From the NCBI GenBank assembly GCA_020722825.1, contig DYKC01000031.1:1-10537 (forward strand): a DNA stretch of 10,537 nucleotides, written 5' to 3'. Below the pieces are notes generated by a model, which saw nothing but the letters and a program-made list of their open reading frames with translations, ran no database searches and was not told the DNA's origin. The stretch is from Vermiphilus sp. (GTDB lineage Bacteria; Ratteibacteria; UBA8468; B48-G9; JAFGKM01). Shown one piece after another: positions 1 to 6,458 of the stretch (the stretch's first letter is position 1; each line of letters opens with the position of its first letter). A program made the translations under genes and the position numbers.

Positions 1-1
1 T

Positions 2-29
2 ATTATACCGTTTATTGTAGTTTTGTCAA
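2..29 (-). promoter_or_regulatory. Perfect-consensus sigma70-type promoter, firing leftward out of the window
   Basis: On the minus strand a -35 box TTGACA (29 to 24) and a -10 box TATAAT (7 to 2) are separated by 16 bases. Both hexamers match the consensus exactly. Transcription would start just left of the window, so an unseen gene oriented leftward probably lies there, divergent from the release-factor-like gene. This is a sequence match only and no start site is visible. Confidence 0.6.
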
Positions 30-78
30 GGTAATGAGGCATAGTGAATCTGGAAATTTTGACCATCTTTGGGTTAGT

Positions 79-107
79 TTGACCCATAGAGGTATAAACT
101 GTACAAT
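79..107 (+). promoter_or_regulatory. Sigma70-type promoter for the release-factor-like gene and xseA
   Basis: TTGACC (79-84) and TACAAT (102-107) are separated by exactly 17 bases, five of six matches in each box. The predicted start near 114 leaves a leader of about 150 bases before the gene at 264. A second TTTGACC copy lies 20 bases upstream (58-64, against 78-84), about two helical turns away, and might be part of an operator. No other promoter is seen before xseA, so both genes are probably co-transcribed. Confidence 0.6.
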
Positions 108-196
108 TTTGTAGTATATGGGCTAACAGGGAACAAAAGAAACGGAGAAATTCTCTTGTCTTCCCCTTTTGCCAATGGGTAAACAGGAGAGAAAAA

Positions 197-229
197 ATGT
201 CTACTCAACATGAGAGCCTTTCAGTGTAG
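197..229 (+). other. Ten-codon leader reading frame with a strong ribosome binding site
   Basis: An ATG at 197 follows AGGAG (185-189) at a spacing of 7 bases, the best Shine-Dalgarno arrangement in the leader. It encodes MSTQHESLSV and stops at TAG (227-229). It lies in the frame that would join the downstream release-factor-like frame by a +1 shift, because that frame is open through 228-264 and beyond. It could be a leader peptide, the true N-terminus of the downstream protein reached by frameshifting, the result of a one-base sequence error, or chance. The slip signal of prfB (CUU followed directly by UGA) is not present: CTT is followed by TCA here. Confidence 0.3.
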
Positions 230-263
230 TTTGAAGACCTCTTTAACAACAGGGAAAAAATAC

Positions 264-614
264 ATGAAAGGGATACATAAAAACGAAAGTATAAAGGTAT
301 ACTTTTACCGCAGCAGGGGACCTGGAGGACAGAGGAAGAACAGGAAGGAGACTGCAGTTAAGATAGTCCATATCCCCACAGGCATAACTGTTAGAGCCAC
401 GGAGCATAGATCCCAGTTTCAAAACAAACAACTTGCCCTGCAGAGACTGGACGAACGGTTAAAGGCGCTCACGAAGGTAAAGAAAAAGCGTATACCGACG
501 AGGAAACCGCGTTATGTGAGAGAAATGGAGATAAAGGAGAAAAAGATACGGAAGGAAAAAAAGCAGGCAAGAGGTAAAATTACAGACTATGACAATGGAA
601 GCGATAACACTTAA
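264..614 (+). CDS. Peptide chain release factor-like protein (GGQ domain only)
   Basis: A 116-residue basic protein consisting of the catalytic domain of class I release factors without the codon-recognition domains. RSRGPGGQRKN (about residues 16-26) carries the GGQ loop, with G21, G22 and Q23 by this start, which places water for peptidyl-tRNA ester hydrolysis in the ribosome's peptidyl-transferase centre. A conserved HIPTGI and EHRSQFQNKQLA segment follows, then a Lys/Arg-rich tail from about residue 70. Stand-alone proteins of this class (ArfB/YaeJ-like and relatives) are linked to rescue of stalled ribosomes, so rescue is the likely role, but activity on non-stop ribosomes is inferred. 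I chose ATG 264 because AGGG (251-254) precedes it by 9 bases. The same frame is open upstream to ATG 210, which has no Shine-Dalgarno site. Family members as I recall them often have ten or more residues before the GI motif seen here at residues 3-4, so a longer N-terminus is possible. The 3' end overlaps xseA by 26 bases. It is too short to be prfA or prfB. Confidence 0.8.
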   Translation: MKGIHKNESIKVYFYRSRGPGGQRKNRKETAVKIVHIPTGITVRATEHRSQFQNKQLALQRLDERLKALTKVKKKRIPTRKPRYVREMEIKEKKIRKEKKQARGKITDYDNGSDNT

Positions 615-1890
615 AGAATTTCTATCCAACATAAAGGATGTTCTGGAGGACTCTTTCCCTTTACACTACAGGGTGACGGCTGAGATTGCACGGCTGAACT
701 TCAATCCCTCTTCAGGGCACTGTTATCCGACCCTTGTTGAAAAGGAGGAAGAGACTGTTGTTGCCAGGACTGACGGGGTTATCTGGAAGACCAGGTTTGA
801 CGACATTAATAAAAGGTTCAGGGATGCAACAGGGCAGGAACTGAAGGAAGGGCTCAAGGTTCTTCTTGTCGTGGAGGTTCTCTACCATGAGGTTTACGGA
901 TTTAAACTCGGGATAGTGGATATAGATCCTTCCTACACGCTGGGGGAGTTCGCTCTGCACAGGAAGAAGATACTTGCGCAACTGGAAAAAGAAGGTCTGC
1001 TGGACAAAAACAAACAACTTTTGTTTCCCCTAGTACCTCAGAGGATAGCAGTTATATCATCAGCATCAGCTGCTGGCTACGAAGATTTTGTTAACACCCT
1101 GGAGAACAATCCTTACGGGTACAGGATGGCGGTAACGCTTTTCCCTTCTTATATGCAGGGAGAACAGACAGAAAGGTCCATACTTGAATCCATGCAGAAG
1201 TGCCTCGCAAAAATAAGGGACTATGATGTTCTTGTCATCATAAGGGGAGGGGGCGACCAGGTTGACCTTCACGCTTTTGACAACTACAAAATTGGCAGGG
1301 CAATAGCTCTGTACCCCATACCTGTTTTGACAGGTATTGGGCACAGACGGGACGAGACAGTGACAGAGATAGTCGCCCACAGAGGGCTCATCAGTCCGAC
1401 CGCCGTTGCACAGTTTATCATCGGCAGGATGAGGGACTTTGAGGAACGGCTGGATGGGTCCGGCAAACATCTTGTTTATGCGGCTGAAAACACTCTGACT
1501 GCACGAATAAATGCCGTGAAAGAGTTCTCAAGGCACATAACGCTTGTTACGAAATTTTTCCTTCAGCAGAGCAGGGGACATTTTGGCGAGATTGTTTCGG
1601 ACTTCCACAACAATGTCACAAGAAACACCGCAAATAAAGAGTCTTTTTTAAAGCAGTACCCTGTTAGTATTGCATCAGCGATACAGTCATACCTGAAGGT
1701 CCATCTTAACAAACTGGATAGGCAGCAGGATGTGATAGAGATGTTGAATCCTCTGCAGGTGCTTAAGAGAGGGTACAGCATCACATTTCATAACGGCAGA
1801 GTTGTAAAAGATGCCGGTGACATACACAGCGGGGACCGGTTGACGACCCGCCTGTACAAAGGCATTCTAAATAGCACCGCAGAGAAATAA
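589..1890 (+). CDS. xseA: Exodeoxyribonuclease VII large subunit
   Basis: Catalytic subunit of exonuclease VII, which degrades single-stranded DNA from both ends to acid-insoluble oligonucleotides and acts in the cytoplasm with several copies of XseB. The 433 residues are close to the usual length (E. coli about 456). An N-terminal OB-fold (about 5-115, with SSGHCYPTL) binds DNA. The catalytic domain (about 120-275) contains QRIAVISSASAAGYEDF with D166, IIRGGG with R219 and TGIGHRRDE with H252 and D255, which correspond to the Asp, Arg, His and Asp reported as essential in E. coli. A long helical, probably coiled-coil, region (280-390) carries the XseB binding surface, and the end has the family motif VLKRGYSI. 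The wording of the OB-fold and of LENNPYGYR, YMQGEQTE and DIDPSYTLGE is that of the XseA type I associate with Bacteroidota. The start at ATG 589 lies within the upstream gene, 13 bases after GAGG; ATG 595 is an alternative. It ends in tandem TAA codons. Confidence 0.95.
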   Translation: MTMEAITLKEFLSNIKDVLEDSFPLHYRVTAEIARLNFNPSSGHCYPTLVEKEEETVVARTDGVIWKTRFDDINKRFRDATGQELKEGLKVLLVVEVLYHEVYGFKLGIVDIDPSYTLGEFALHRKKILAQLEKEGLLDKNKQLLFPLVPQRIAVISSASAAGYEDFVNTLENNPYGYRMAVTLFPSYMQGEQTERSILESMQKCLAKIRDYDVLVIIRGGGDQVDLHAFDNYKIGRAIALYPIPVLTGIGHRRDETVTEIVAHRGLISPTAVAQFIIGRMRDFEERLDGSGKHLVYAAENTLTARINAVKEFSRHITLVTKFFLQQSRGHFGEIVSDFHNNVTRNTANKESFLKQYPVSIASAIQSYLKVHLNKLDRQQDVIEMLNPLQVLKRGYSITFHNGRVVKDAGDIHSGDRLTTRLYKGILNSTAEK

Positions 1891-1917
1891 TAACTGCAGA
1901 AGTTGAGAAATATAGGT

Positions 1918-1983
1918 AACACCTCCCTGCCTCTGGAAAAGATTTCAGATTTAGATAAAACAGACCAGAGACAAGCAGGTGTT
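1918..1983. repeat. Long imperfect inverted repeat between xseA and the UroD-like gene
   Basis: The arms 1918-1936 and 1965-1983 are 19 bases each and match in reverse complement at 16 of 19 positions, around a 28-base AT-rich loop. The outer 7 bases (AACACCT/AGGTGTT) and inner 6 bases (CTCTGG/CCAGAG) pair perfectly. The inner copy of ACCT can also pair with AGGT at 1914-1917, giving an alternative small hairpin. It lies 28 bases after the xseA stop and upstream of the next promoter. Only three T residues follow, so it is a poor classical terminator. It may still end or stabilise the xseA transcript, bind a protein, or be the remnant of a small mobile element. Confidence 0.5.
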
Positions 1984-2037
1984 TATGAGAGGTAAATACA
2001 CACTCAGGTTCATCCCCTTTCCCATTTTAATGGTTTC

Positions 2038-2046
2038 TGTTATAAT
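2038..2046 (+). promoter_or_regulatory. Extended -10 promoter for the UroD-like/xseB/mfd/rpe/hisD/PHP operon
   Basis: TGTTATAAT matches the extended -10 consensus TGnTATAAT exactly. The -35 position (about 2018-2023, TTTCCC) is poor, which is typical of extended -10 promoters. The predicted start near 2053 gives a leader of about 50 bases ending in AAAGGAG (2087-2093), 9 bases before the ATG at 2103. No convincing promoter is seen from here to 9581, so the following six genes look like one transcript. Confidence 0.5.
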
Positions 2047-2102
2047 CTTCAATAAGCCAATAACAGTAGAACACACACTGAGTGCAAAAGGAGAAAAGAT
2101 AG

Positions 2103-3164
2103 ATGAAAGAAACGATGACTCCAAAGGAAAGATGGCTGGCGGTACTGCAGAGAAGATCTCCGGACAGGATTCCTATGGATTACTGGGCGACACCCGAGGT
2201 CAGTGAGAAACTACAGAAACACTTCGGGTGTGACAGTATGGACGAAGTTTTTAAAAAACTGAGGATAGACCATCCTGTGCGTGTTGAACCCAGATATGTC
2301 GGGCCCAAACTTCCAGAAGGGTATGACCAGTTTGGCATAAAATACAGGAAGGTTGACTATGGAACCGGTAGTTATTATGAGTGTGTAAACCATCCACTGG
2401 CAGGGTTCAAAACCGTGGAAGAGATAAAGAAGAACTATACCTTTCCCAGTGTTGACGACAATGACTTTTCGGTGATAAAAAAGCAGATAGAGGGAAAGGA
2501 GGATTATCCGGTCCTGGGAGGAGGTTCTGAACCATTTTTGGTTTACAAAAAACTAAGAGGAGATGAACAGGCATATGTGGACCTGATTGAAAATCCTGAA
2601 ATTGTTGATTACTGCCTGGACCAACTCTTCAGTGCCTGCTATGAATCTACCAGAAGAATCTATGAGGCCATACCCGGAAAGGTTAATCTTACCTATGTGG
2701 CTGAAGACATGGGCGGGCAGGAAGACCTTATGTATAGCCCTGCGCAGATAAGGAGGTTCTTAATCCCCTGGATGAAAAAGATGATGGAACTTGTGCATCA
2801 GGCTGGGGCCTACGTTTTTTTCCACAGTGACGGAGCAATAAGGAAGATACTGCCGGATATGATAGAAGCGGGCATAGATATTCTGAATCCCATCCAGTGG
2901 AGATGTAAAGGGATGGAAAAAGAGGGATTGAAACGGGACTTCGGAGAAAAAGTGATATTCCACGGAGGCGTTGATAACCAGAAGGTAATGCCTTTTGGAA
3001 CTGTGGAGGATGTGAAGAAAGAGGTAGTGGAAAATATTGATATCTTTGGAAGGGGCGGTGGGTACATTCTTGCTCCCTGCCATAATATTCAGCCTGTTAC
3101 TCCTGTGGAGAATATCATTGCAATGTATGAAACGGGCTATGAATATGGCTGGTGTAGTCCTTGA
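2103..3164 (+). CDS. Uroporphyrinogen decarboxylase-family protein (not HemE)
   Basis: A 353-residue TIM-barrel protein of the URO-D superfamily, which holds HemE decarboxylases and the MtaA/MtbA/CmuA-type methyltransferases of corrinoid systems. Visible family marks are the N-terminal PDRIPMDYW (20-28), the FFHSDGAIRKILPDMIEAG segment (239-257), LNPIQ (261-265), IFHGGVDNQ (285-293) and ILAPCHNIQP (322-331). The HemE substrate-binding arginine motif near the N-terminus (RQAGRYLPEY type) is absent, so haem synthesis is unlikely. MtaA-type enzymes bind zinc through His-x-Cys and a later Cys. Here the first motif reads H241-S-D243, with C326 in the late position, so a metal site with a changed ligand is possible. 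Substrate unknown. ATG 2103 is favoured over ATG 2115 by AAAGGAG at 9 bases. It lies between xseA and xseB with its own promoter and has no evident link to DNA repair. Placement in the superfamily is firm; a methyl-transfer role would be a guess. Confidence 0.85.
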   Translation: MKETMTPKERWLAVLQRRSPDRIPMDYWATPEVSEKLQKHFGCDSMDEVFKKLRIDHPVRVEPRYVGPKLPEGYDQFGIKYRKVDYGTGSYYECVNHPLAGFKTVEEIKKNYTFPSVDDNDFSVIKKQIEGKEDYPVLGGGSEPFLVYKKLRGDEQAYVDLIENPEIVDYCLDQLFSACYESTRRIYEAIPGKVNLTYVAEDMGGQEDLMYSPAQIRRFLIPWMKKMMELVHQAGAYVFFHSDGAIRKILPDMIEAGIDILNPIQWRCKGMEKEGLKRDFGEKVIFHGGVDNQKVMPFGTVEDVKKEVVENIDIFGRGGGYILAPCHNIQPVTPVENIIAMYETGYEYGWCSP

Positions 3165-3198
3165 TGCGAAAAGAGGTTAAACATCTGGAGGGAAATCA

Positions 3199-3420
3199 AT
3201 GACTGAAAGCAAACTTACCTACACACAGGCAGTAACAGAACTTGAGGCAATAGTAAAGGAGATTGAAAACGAGGATGTTGAGGTGGACCACCTTCTTGAA
3301 AAGGTCAAACGCGCATCCGTGCTGATAAAGTACTGCAAGGATAAGCTGAGAAACACAGAAGGAGAGGTTAAAAAAGTACTGTCTTCCATTGAAAAAGACA
3401 ACAGAGAGGAGCAGGAATAG
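3199..3420 (+). CDS. xseB: Exodeoxyribonuclease VII small subunit
   Basis: The 73-residue helical subunit that binds the coiled-coil arm of XseA and is needed for a stable, active ExoVII. The length is typical. The sequence shows the family pattern LTYTQAVTELEAIVKEIEN (6-24) followed by DHLLEKVKRASVLIKYCKDK (30-49) and TEGEVKKVL, two amphipathic helices. The KVKRA..LI..CK.KL wording is that of the Bacteroidota-like subtype, matching the subtype of XseA in this window, so the two probably work as a pair although their genes are 1.3 kb apart. GGAGGG (3187-3192) stands 6 bases before the ATG. It lies 34 bases after the UroD-like gene and 3 bases before mfd, so it is probably translated from the same mRNA. 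The last residues (NREEQE) overlap the ribosome site used by mfd. Confidence 0.93.
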   Translation: MTESKLTYTQAVTELEAIVKEIENEDVEVDHLLEKVKRASVLIKYCKDKLRNTEGEVKKVLSSIEKDNREEQE

Positions 3421-3423
3421 TGG

Positions 3424-6400
3424 ATGAAAGAACTTCTGGAGTTTTTGAACAACTCTAAGGTATTTGCGAAGGCAACTCAACTTACGGAAAAGGCAGAGAG
3501 ATATCTTGTCAGTGGAGGAGACTATGCTTTTTATTCTTACCTGATAGCCGGATTTTTTAAGGTTCTCAAAAAGAGCATTCTCGTTGTCCTGCCCGAAGAA
3601 CATACCGCAGAGATATTTTCTCAGGACACTGCGGTCTTTGCTGACGAAGAAAATGTCAGGTTTCTTCCCGCTCCTGAACTCTTTGCAGAGGAAACTGAAT
3701 CTCTGTCCGCTGTGATGTTTGAAAGGGTGGAGACTTTGACCGGAATATCTGCAGAAAAAAAACCTTACATTCTTGTTTCCCAGCCGGCAGGTCTGCTCAT
3801 CAGCAGGATACCTCCAATCAGTGAATTTGCCAGAGCCGCTCTCAACGTAAATGATGGGAATGCCTTGAGACGGGATGCGTTTATTGACCGCCTTCTCTCT
3901 TACGGATATGAAGAAACAGAGTTTGTTCACCAGCCTGGTGAATTTGCCAGACGAGGAGGCATAGTGGATGTTTTTCCTCCTGACGCGGAGTTTCCGTTCA
4001 GGGTGGAATTCCTGGGAAACAGGATAAACTCCGTAAGAAAATTTCAGGTGTCTGGACAGCGTTCGTTTGAGAAGATAAAAGGGTTCACTCTGCTTCCTCT
4101 CAACGAAAGGTTTGTGGGTGACACAGCAGACAGGAATGTGATAGAAGAACTGGAGCCTGCCCGCACCTTTTTCGTGGAGCCAGGAAGATTTTATAACTCT
4201 CCCATGTTTGCCGAGTTGAAAGGCAGAGGGCTGCTTGATGAAGACAGTCTGAACGTCTGCCTTGAGTCCGCATCTATTCTCCAGAAAAATGTAACGGTTT
4301 TTCCCTCCACCCTTGCTCATGACTCCCTTCTACCCACCGGGGAGAAAGATAAGATGAGGGAGGTTGGAAGGGAGTTGAGAAAACACTTTCATTTCAATGT
4401 CTTTCCCACTGTTGAACGTTTCAGTGTTGAGAAGGATGTTATCTGGAACCCCTTTCAAGGGGAAAACCTTGTAATATTTTCTGACAATACGGCACAGGAG
4501 GTGCGTCTTAAGGAGATACTTGAGAGACACAGGGTGGAAGTGGAAGGTATGCTTTTCCGCCTTGGGGTTCTTTCTTCCGGGTTCTCTTTTCCGGAGGCAA
4601 ACCTTACTGTACTGAGCAATGATGAGTTGTTTTCCAGGTACCGGATAAAACGCCCTGTTCGGAAATACCGTCAGGAAAGCATCCCTTTGAGCAGTTATTC
4701 TGAAATAAAAGTAGGGGATTATGTCGTCCATTACAATGAAGGGATAGGAAGGTTCACAGGGATGGAACGGATAACAACCGACGGGAAAGAGGAGGAGTTT
4801 GCAGTTCTGGAATATGAGGGCGGTGATAAACTGTACCTTCCGCTAAGCCAGGTGTCCTTTATACACAAATACCTGGGAGAAGGCATACCTAAACTCTCCA
4901 TACTGGGCGGAAAAACCTGGATAAAGGTGAGAGATAAGGTAAAGAATGCAGTACGGGATATGGCAACGGACCTCTATCATCTTTACCTGGAAAGGAAAAA
5001 AGAAAAAGGGATTAAGTTTCTGGAAGATGACGAGTTCCAGAAAGAGTTTGAAGAAAGTTTCATATACAGGGAGACTGAGGACCAGTTAAAGGCCACAGAG
5101 GAGGTCAAGGAGGATATGACCTCTGAAGGTATTATGGACAGGCTTGTTTGCGGAGATTCTGGTTACGGGAAGACAGAGGTGGCTTTAAGGGCCGCCTGTA
5201 AGGCGGTTCTCAGTGGTATGCAGACAATAGTTCTGGTCCCCACCACTGTTCTTGCACTCCAGCATTTTCTGACATTCAGGGAAAGATTTGCAGATTTTCC
5301 TGTAAGAGTGGAGATGCTTTCAAGGATGGTTCCTCGTTCAGAACAGAGAGAGATACTTAAAGGTATAGAGAATGGCAGGGTTGACATAGTGATTGGTACG
5401 CACCGTTTATTACAGGATGATGTCAGGTTCAAAAACCCTGGGCTTCTGATTGTTGACGAAGAGCAGAGGTTCGGTGTTGCCCACAAGGAAAAATTAAAGA
5501 AGAGATTCAGCAGGATAGATGCTCTGACTATGACCGCCACTCCCATTCCAAGGACTCTTTATATGGCGATGTCTGGCTTGAGAGACATCAGTGTTATAGA
5601 AACACCTCCCGCGGGACGGATGTCTGTCATCACATATGCAGGCAGGTACAGCGAGCAACTCATTAGGGAAGCGGTCTTGCGGGAACTGGAACGAAAGGGG
5701 CAGGTGTTTTATCTGCACAACTTCATATATGATATTGACAGGGTAAAGGTGCGTTTGCAGGAGATGCTTCCTTTTGTGCGGATAGAGGTGGCTCATGGCA
5801 GGATGGAACCTGGAGCCCTTGCCGCTATAATGAAGAGGTTTGCAGAGGGAAAGATTGATGTCCTTGTTGCCACGACCATAGTGGAAAACGGCATAGACAT
5901 CCCCAGGGCAAATACCCTTATAGTGGACAATGCACATAGGTTCGGGCTGGCTGACCTTTATCAACTCAGGGGAAGGATTGGCAGGTATAAGTGGAGGGCA
6001 TATGCATATTTTCTCATCCCGGACCACGTTTTCCTTACAGATACGGCAAAGGAACGGCTGGCATCACTTCAGGAACTGAACAAACCGGGCAGCGGGTACA
6101 GGGTTGCGTTGAAAGATCTTGAGATAAGGGGAGCAGGTAATGTGCTGGGCAGACAGCAGCACGGCTTCATAGAACAGGTCGGGTTTAACCTTTACTGCCA
6201 GTTCTGGAAGGAGGCTGTAGGAGAACTGAGGGGCGGCGTTCCTGAATCCGTAGGGGAATCATCTTTGAGCGTCAACATCCCTGCAAACTATATACAGAGT
6301 TCATCTCTTCGGCTTTACGTTTACAAAAGACTTGCTGCGGTCAAGACAGAAGAGGATGCTGAGAACCTGCTTGAAGAACTGGAAGACCGCTTCGGTCCAC

Positions 6401-6456
6401 CTCCACCATCCCTAACTTCAATATTGAAAAAAAGAGAGGTTGCGGATATACTGTAG
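3424..6456 (+). CDS. mfd: Transcription-repair coupling factor, with shortened C-terminal domain
   Basis: The DNA translocase that pushes RNA polymerase off lesions and recruits UvrA for nucleotide excision repair. The N-terminal UvrB-like module (about 1-225) ends in GEFARRGGIVDVFP; R177 and R193 match the E. coli UvrA-contact residues R165 and R181, while the F185 position is Leu197. A less conserved D3-like region follows. The polymerase-interacting CarD-like domain begins near V430 (VGDYVVHYNEGIGRFTG). The motor has Walker A GDSGYGKTE (577-585), DEEQ (678-681), TATPIPRT, QLRGRIGR (847-854) and the translocation motif region DLEIRGAGNVLGRQQHGF. Domain D7 starts near residue 950 with NIPANYI..LRLYVYKRL and ELEDRFG, then stops at VADIL. 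Family members run about 1,100-1,180 residues, so some 80-90 residues of D7 are missing. rpe begins 2 bases later, so there is no hidden remainder in another frame. AGGA (3413-3416) is 7 bases before ATG 3424. Confidence 0.96.
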   Translation: MKELLEFLNNSKVFAKATQLTEKAERYLVSGGDYAFYSYLIAGFFKVLKKSILVVLPEEHTAEIFSQDTAVFADEENVRFLPAPELFAEETESLSAVMFERVETLTGISAEKKPYILVSQPAGLLISRIPPISEFARAALNVNDGNALRRDAFIDRLLSYGYEETEFVHQPGEFARRGGIVDVFPPDAEFPFRVEFLGNRINSVRKFQVSGQRSFEKIKGFTLLPLNERFVGDTADRNVIEELEPARTFFVEPGRFYNSPMFAELKGRGLLDEDSLNVCLESASILQKNVTVFPSTLAHDSLLPTGEKDKMREVGRELRKHFHFNVFPTVERFSVEKDVIWNPFQGENLVIFSDNTAQEVRLKEILERHRVEVEGMLFRLGVLSSGFSFPEANLTVLSNDELFSRYRIKRPVRKYRQESIPLSSYSEIKVGDYVVHYNEGIGRFTGMERITTDGKEEEFAVLEYEGGDKLYLPLSQVSFIHKYLGEGIPKLSILGGKTWIKVRDKVKNAVRDMATDLYHLYLERKKEKGIKFLEDDEFQKEFEESFIYRETEDQLKATEEVKEDMTSEGIMDRLVCGDSGYGKTEVALRAACKAVLSGMQTIVLVPTTVLALQHFLTFRERFADFPVRVEMLSRMVPRSEQREILKGIENGRVDIVIGTHRLLQDDVRFKNPGLLIVDEEQRFGVAHKEKLKKRFSRIDALTMTATPIPRTLYMAMSGLRDISVIETPPAGRMSVITYAGRYSEQLIREAVLRELERKGQVFYLHNFIYDIDRVKVRLQEMLPFVRIEVAHGRMEPGALAAIMKRFAEGKIDVLVATTIVENGIDIPRANTLIVDNAHRFGLADLYQLRGRIGRYKWRAYAYFLIPDHVFLTDTAKERLASLQELNKPGSGYRVALKDLEIRGAGNVLGRQQHGFIEQVGFNLYCQFWKEAVGELRGGVPESVGESSLSVNIPANYIQSSSLRLYVYKRLAAVKTEEDAENLLEELEDRFGPPPPSLTSILKKREVADIL

Positions 6457-6458
6457 AA

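Noticed and set aside
264..614. Assignment as full release factor RF1 or RF2
   Set aside because: Only the GGQ domain is present. The codon-recognition domains that read stop codons are missing and the length is about a third of prfA/prfB products.
1979..2206. 75-codon plus-strand frame before the UroD-like gene, possible small membrane protein
   Set aside because: A short hydrophobic stretch is seen, but the frame runs through the promoter and into the UroD-like gene in another frame and has no ribosome site.
2103..3164. Assignment as HemE (uroporphyrinogen decarboxylase of haem synthesis)
   Set aside because: The N-terminal arginine-rich substrate motif of HemE is absent and no haem genes are nearby, so only the superfamily is supported.
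3196..4320. 374-codon open frame on the minus strand across xseB and mfd
   Set aside because: It is entirely antisense to two well-supported genes, its protein is rich in Phe, Ser, Cys and His with no recognisable domain, and no promoter or ribosome site was seen. It arises from the codon use of the sense strand.
5494..6027. 177-codon open frame on the minus strand inside mfd
   Set aside because: It lies opposite the helicase motifs of mfd and has no family resemblance, so it is a shadow frame.
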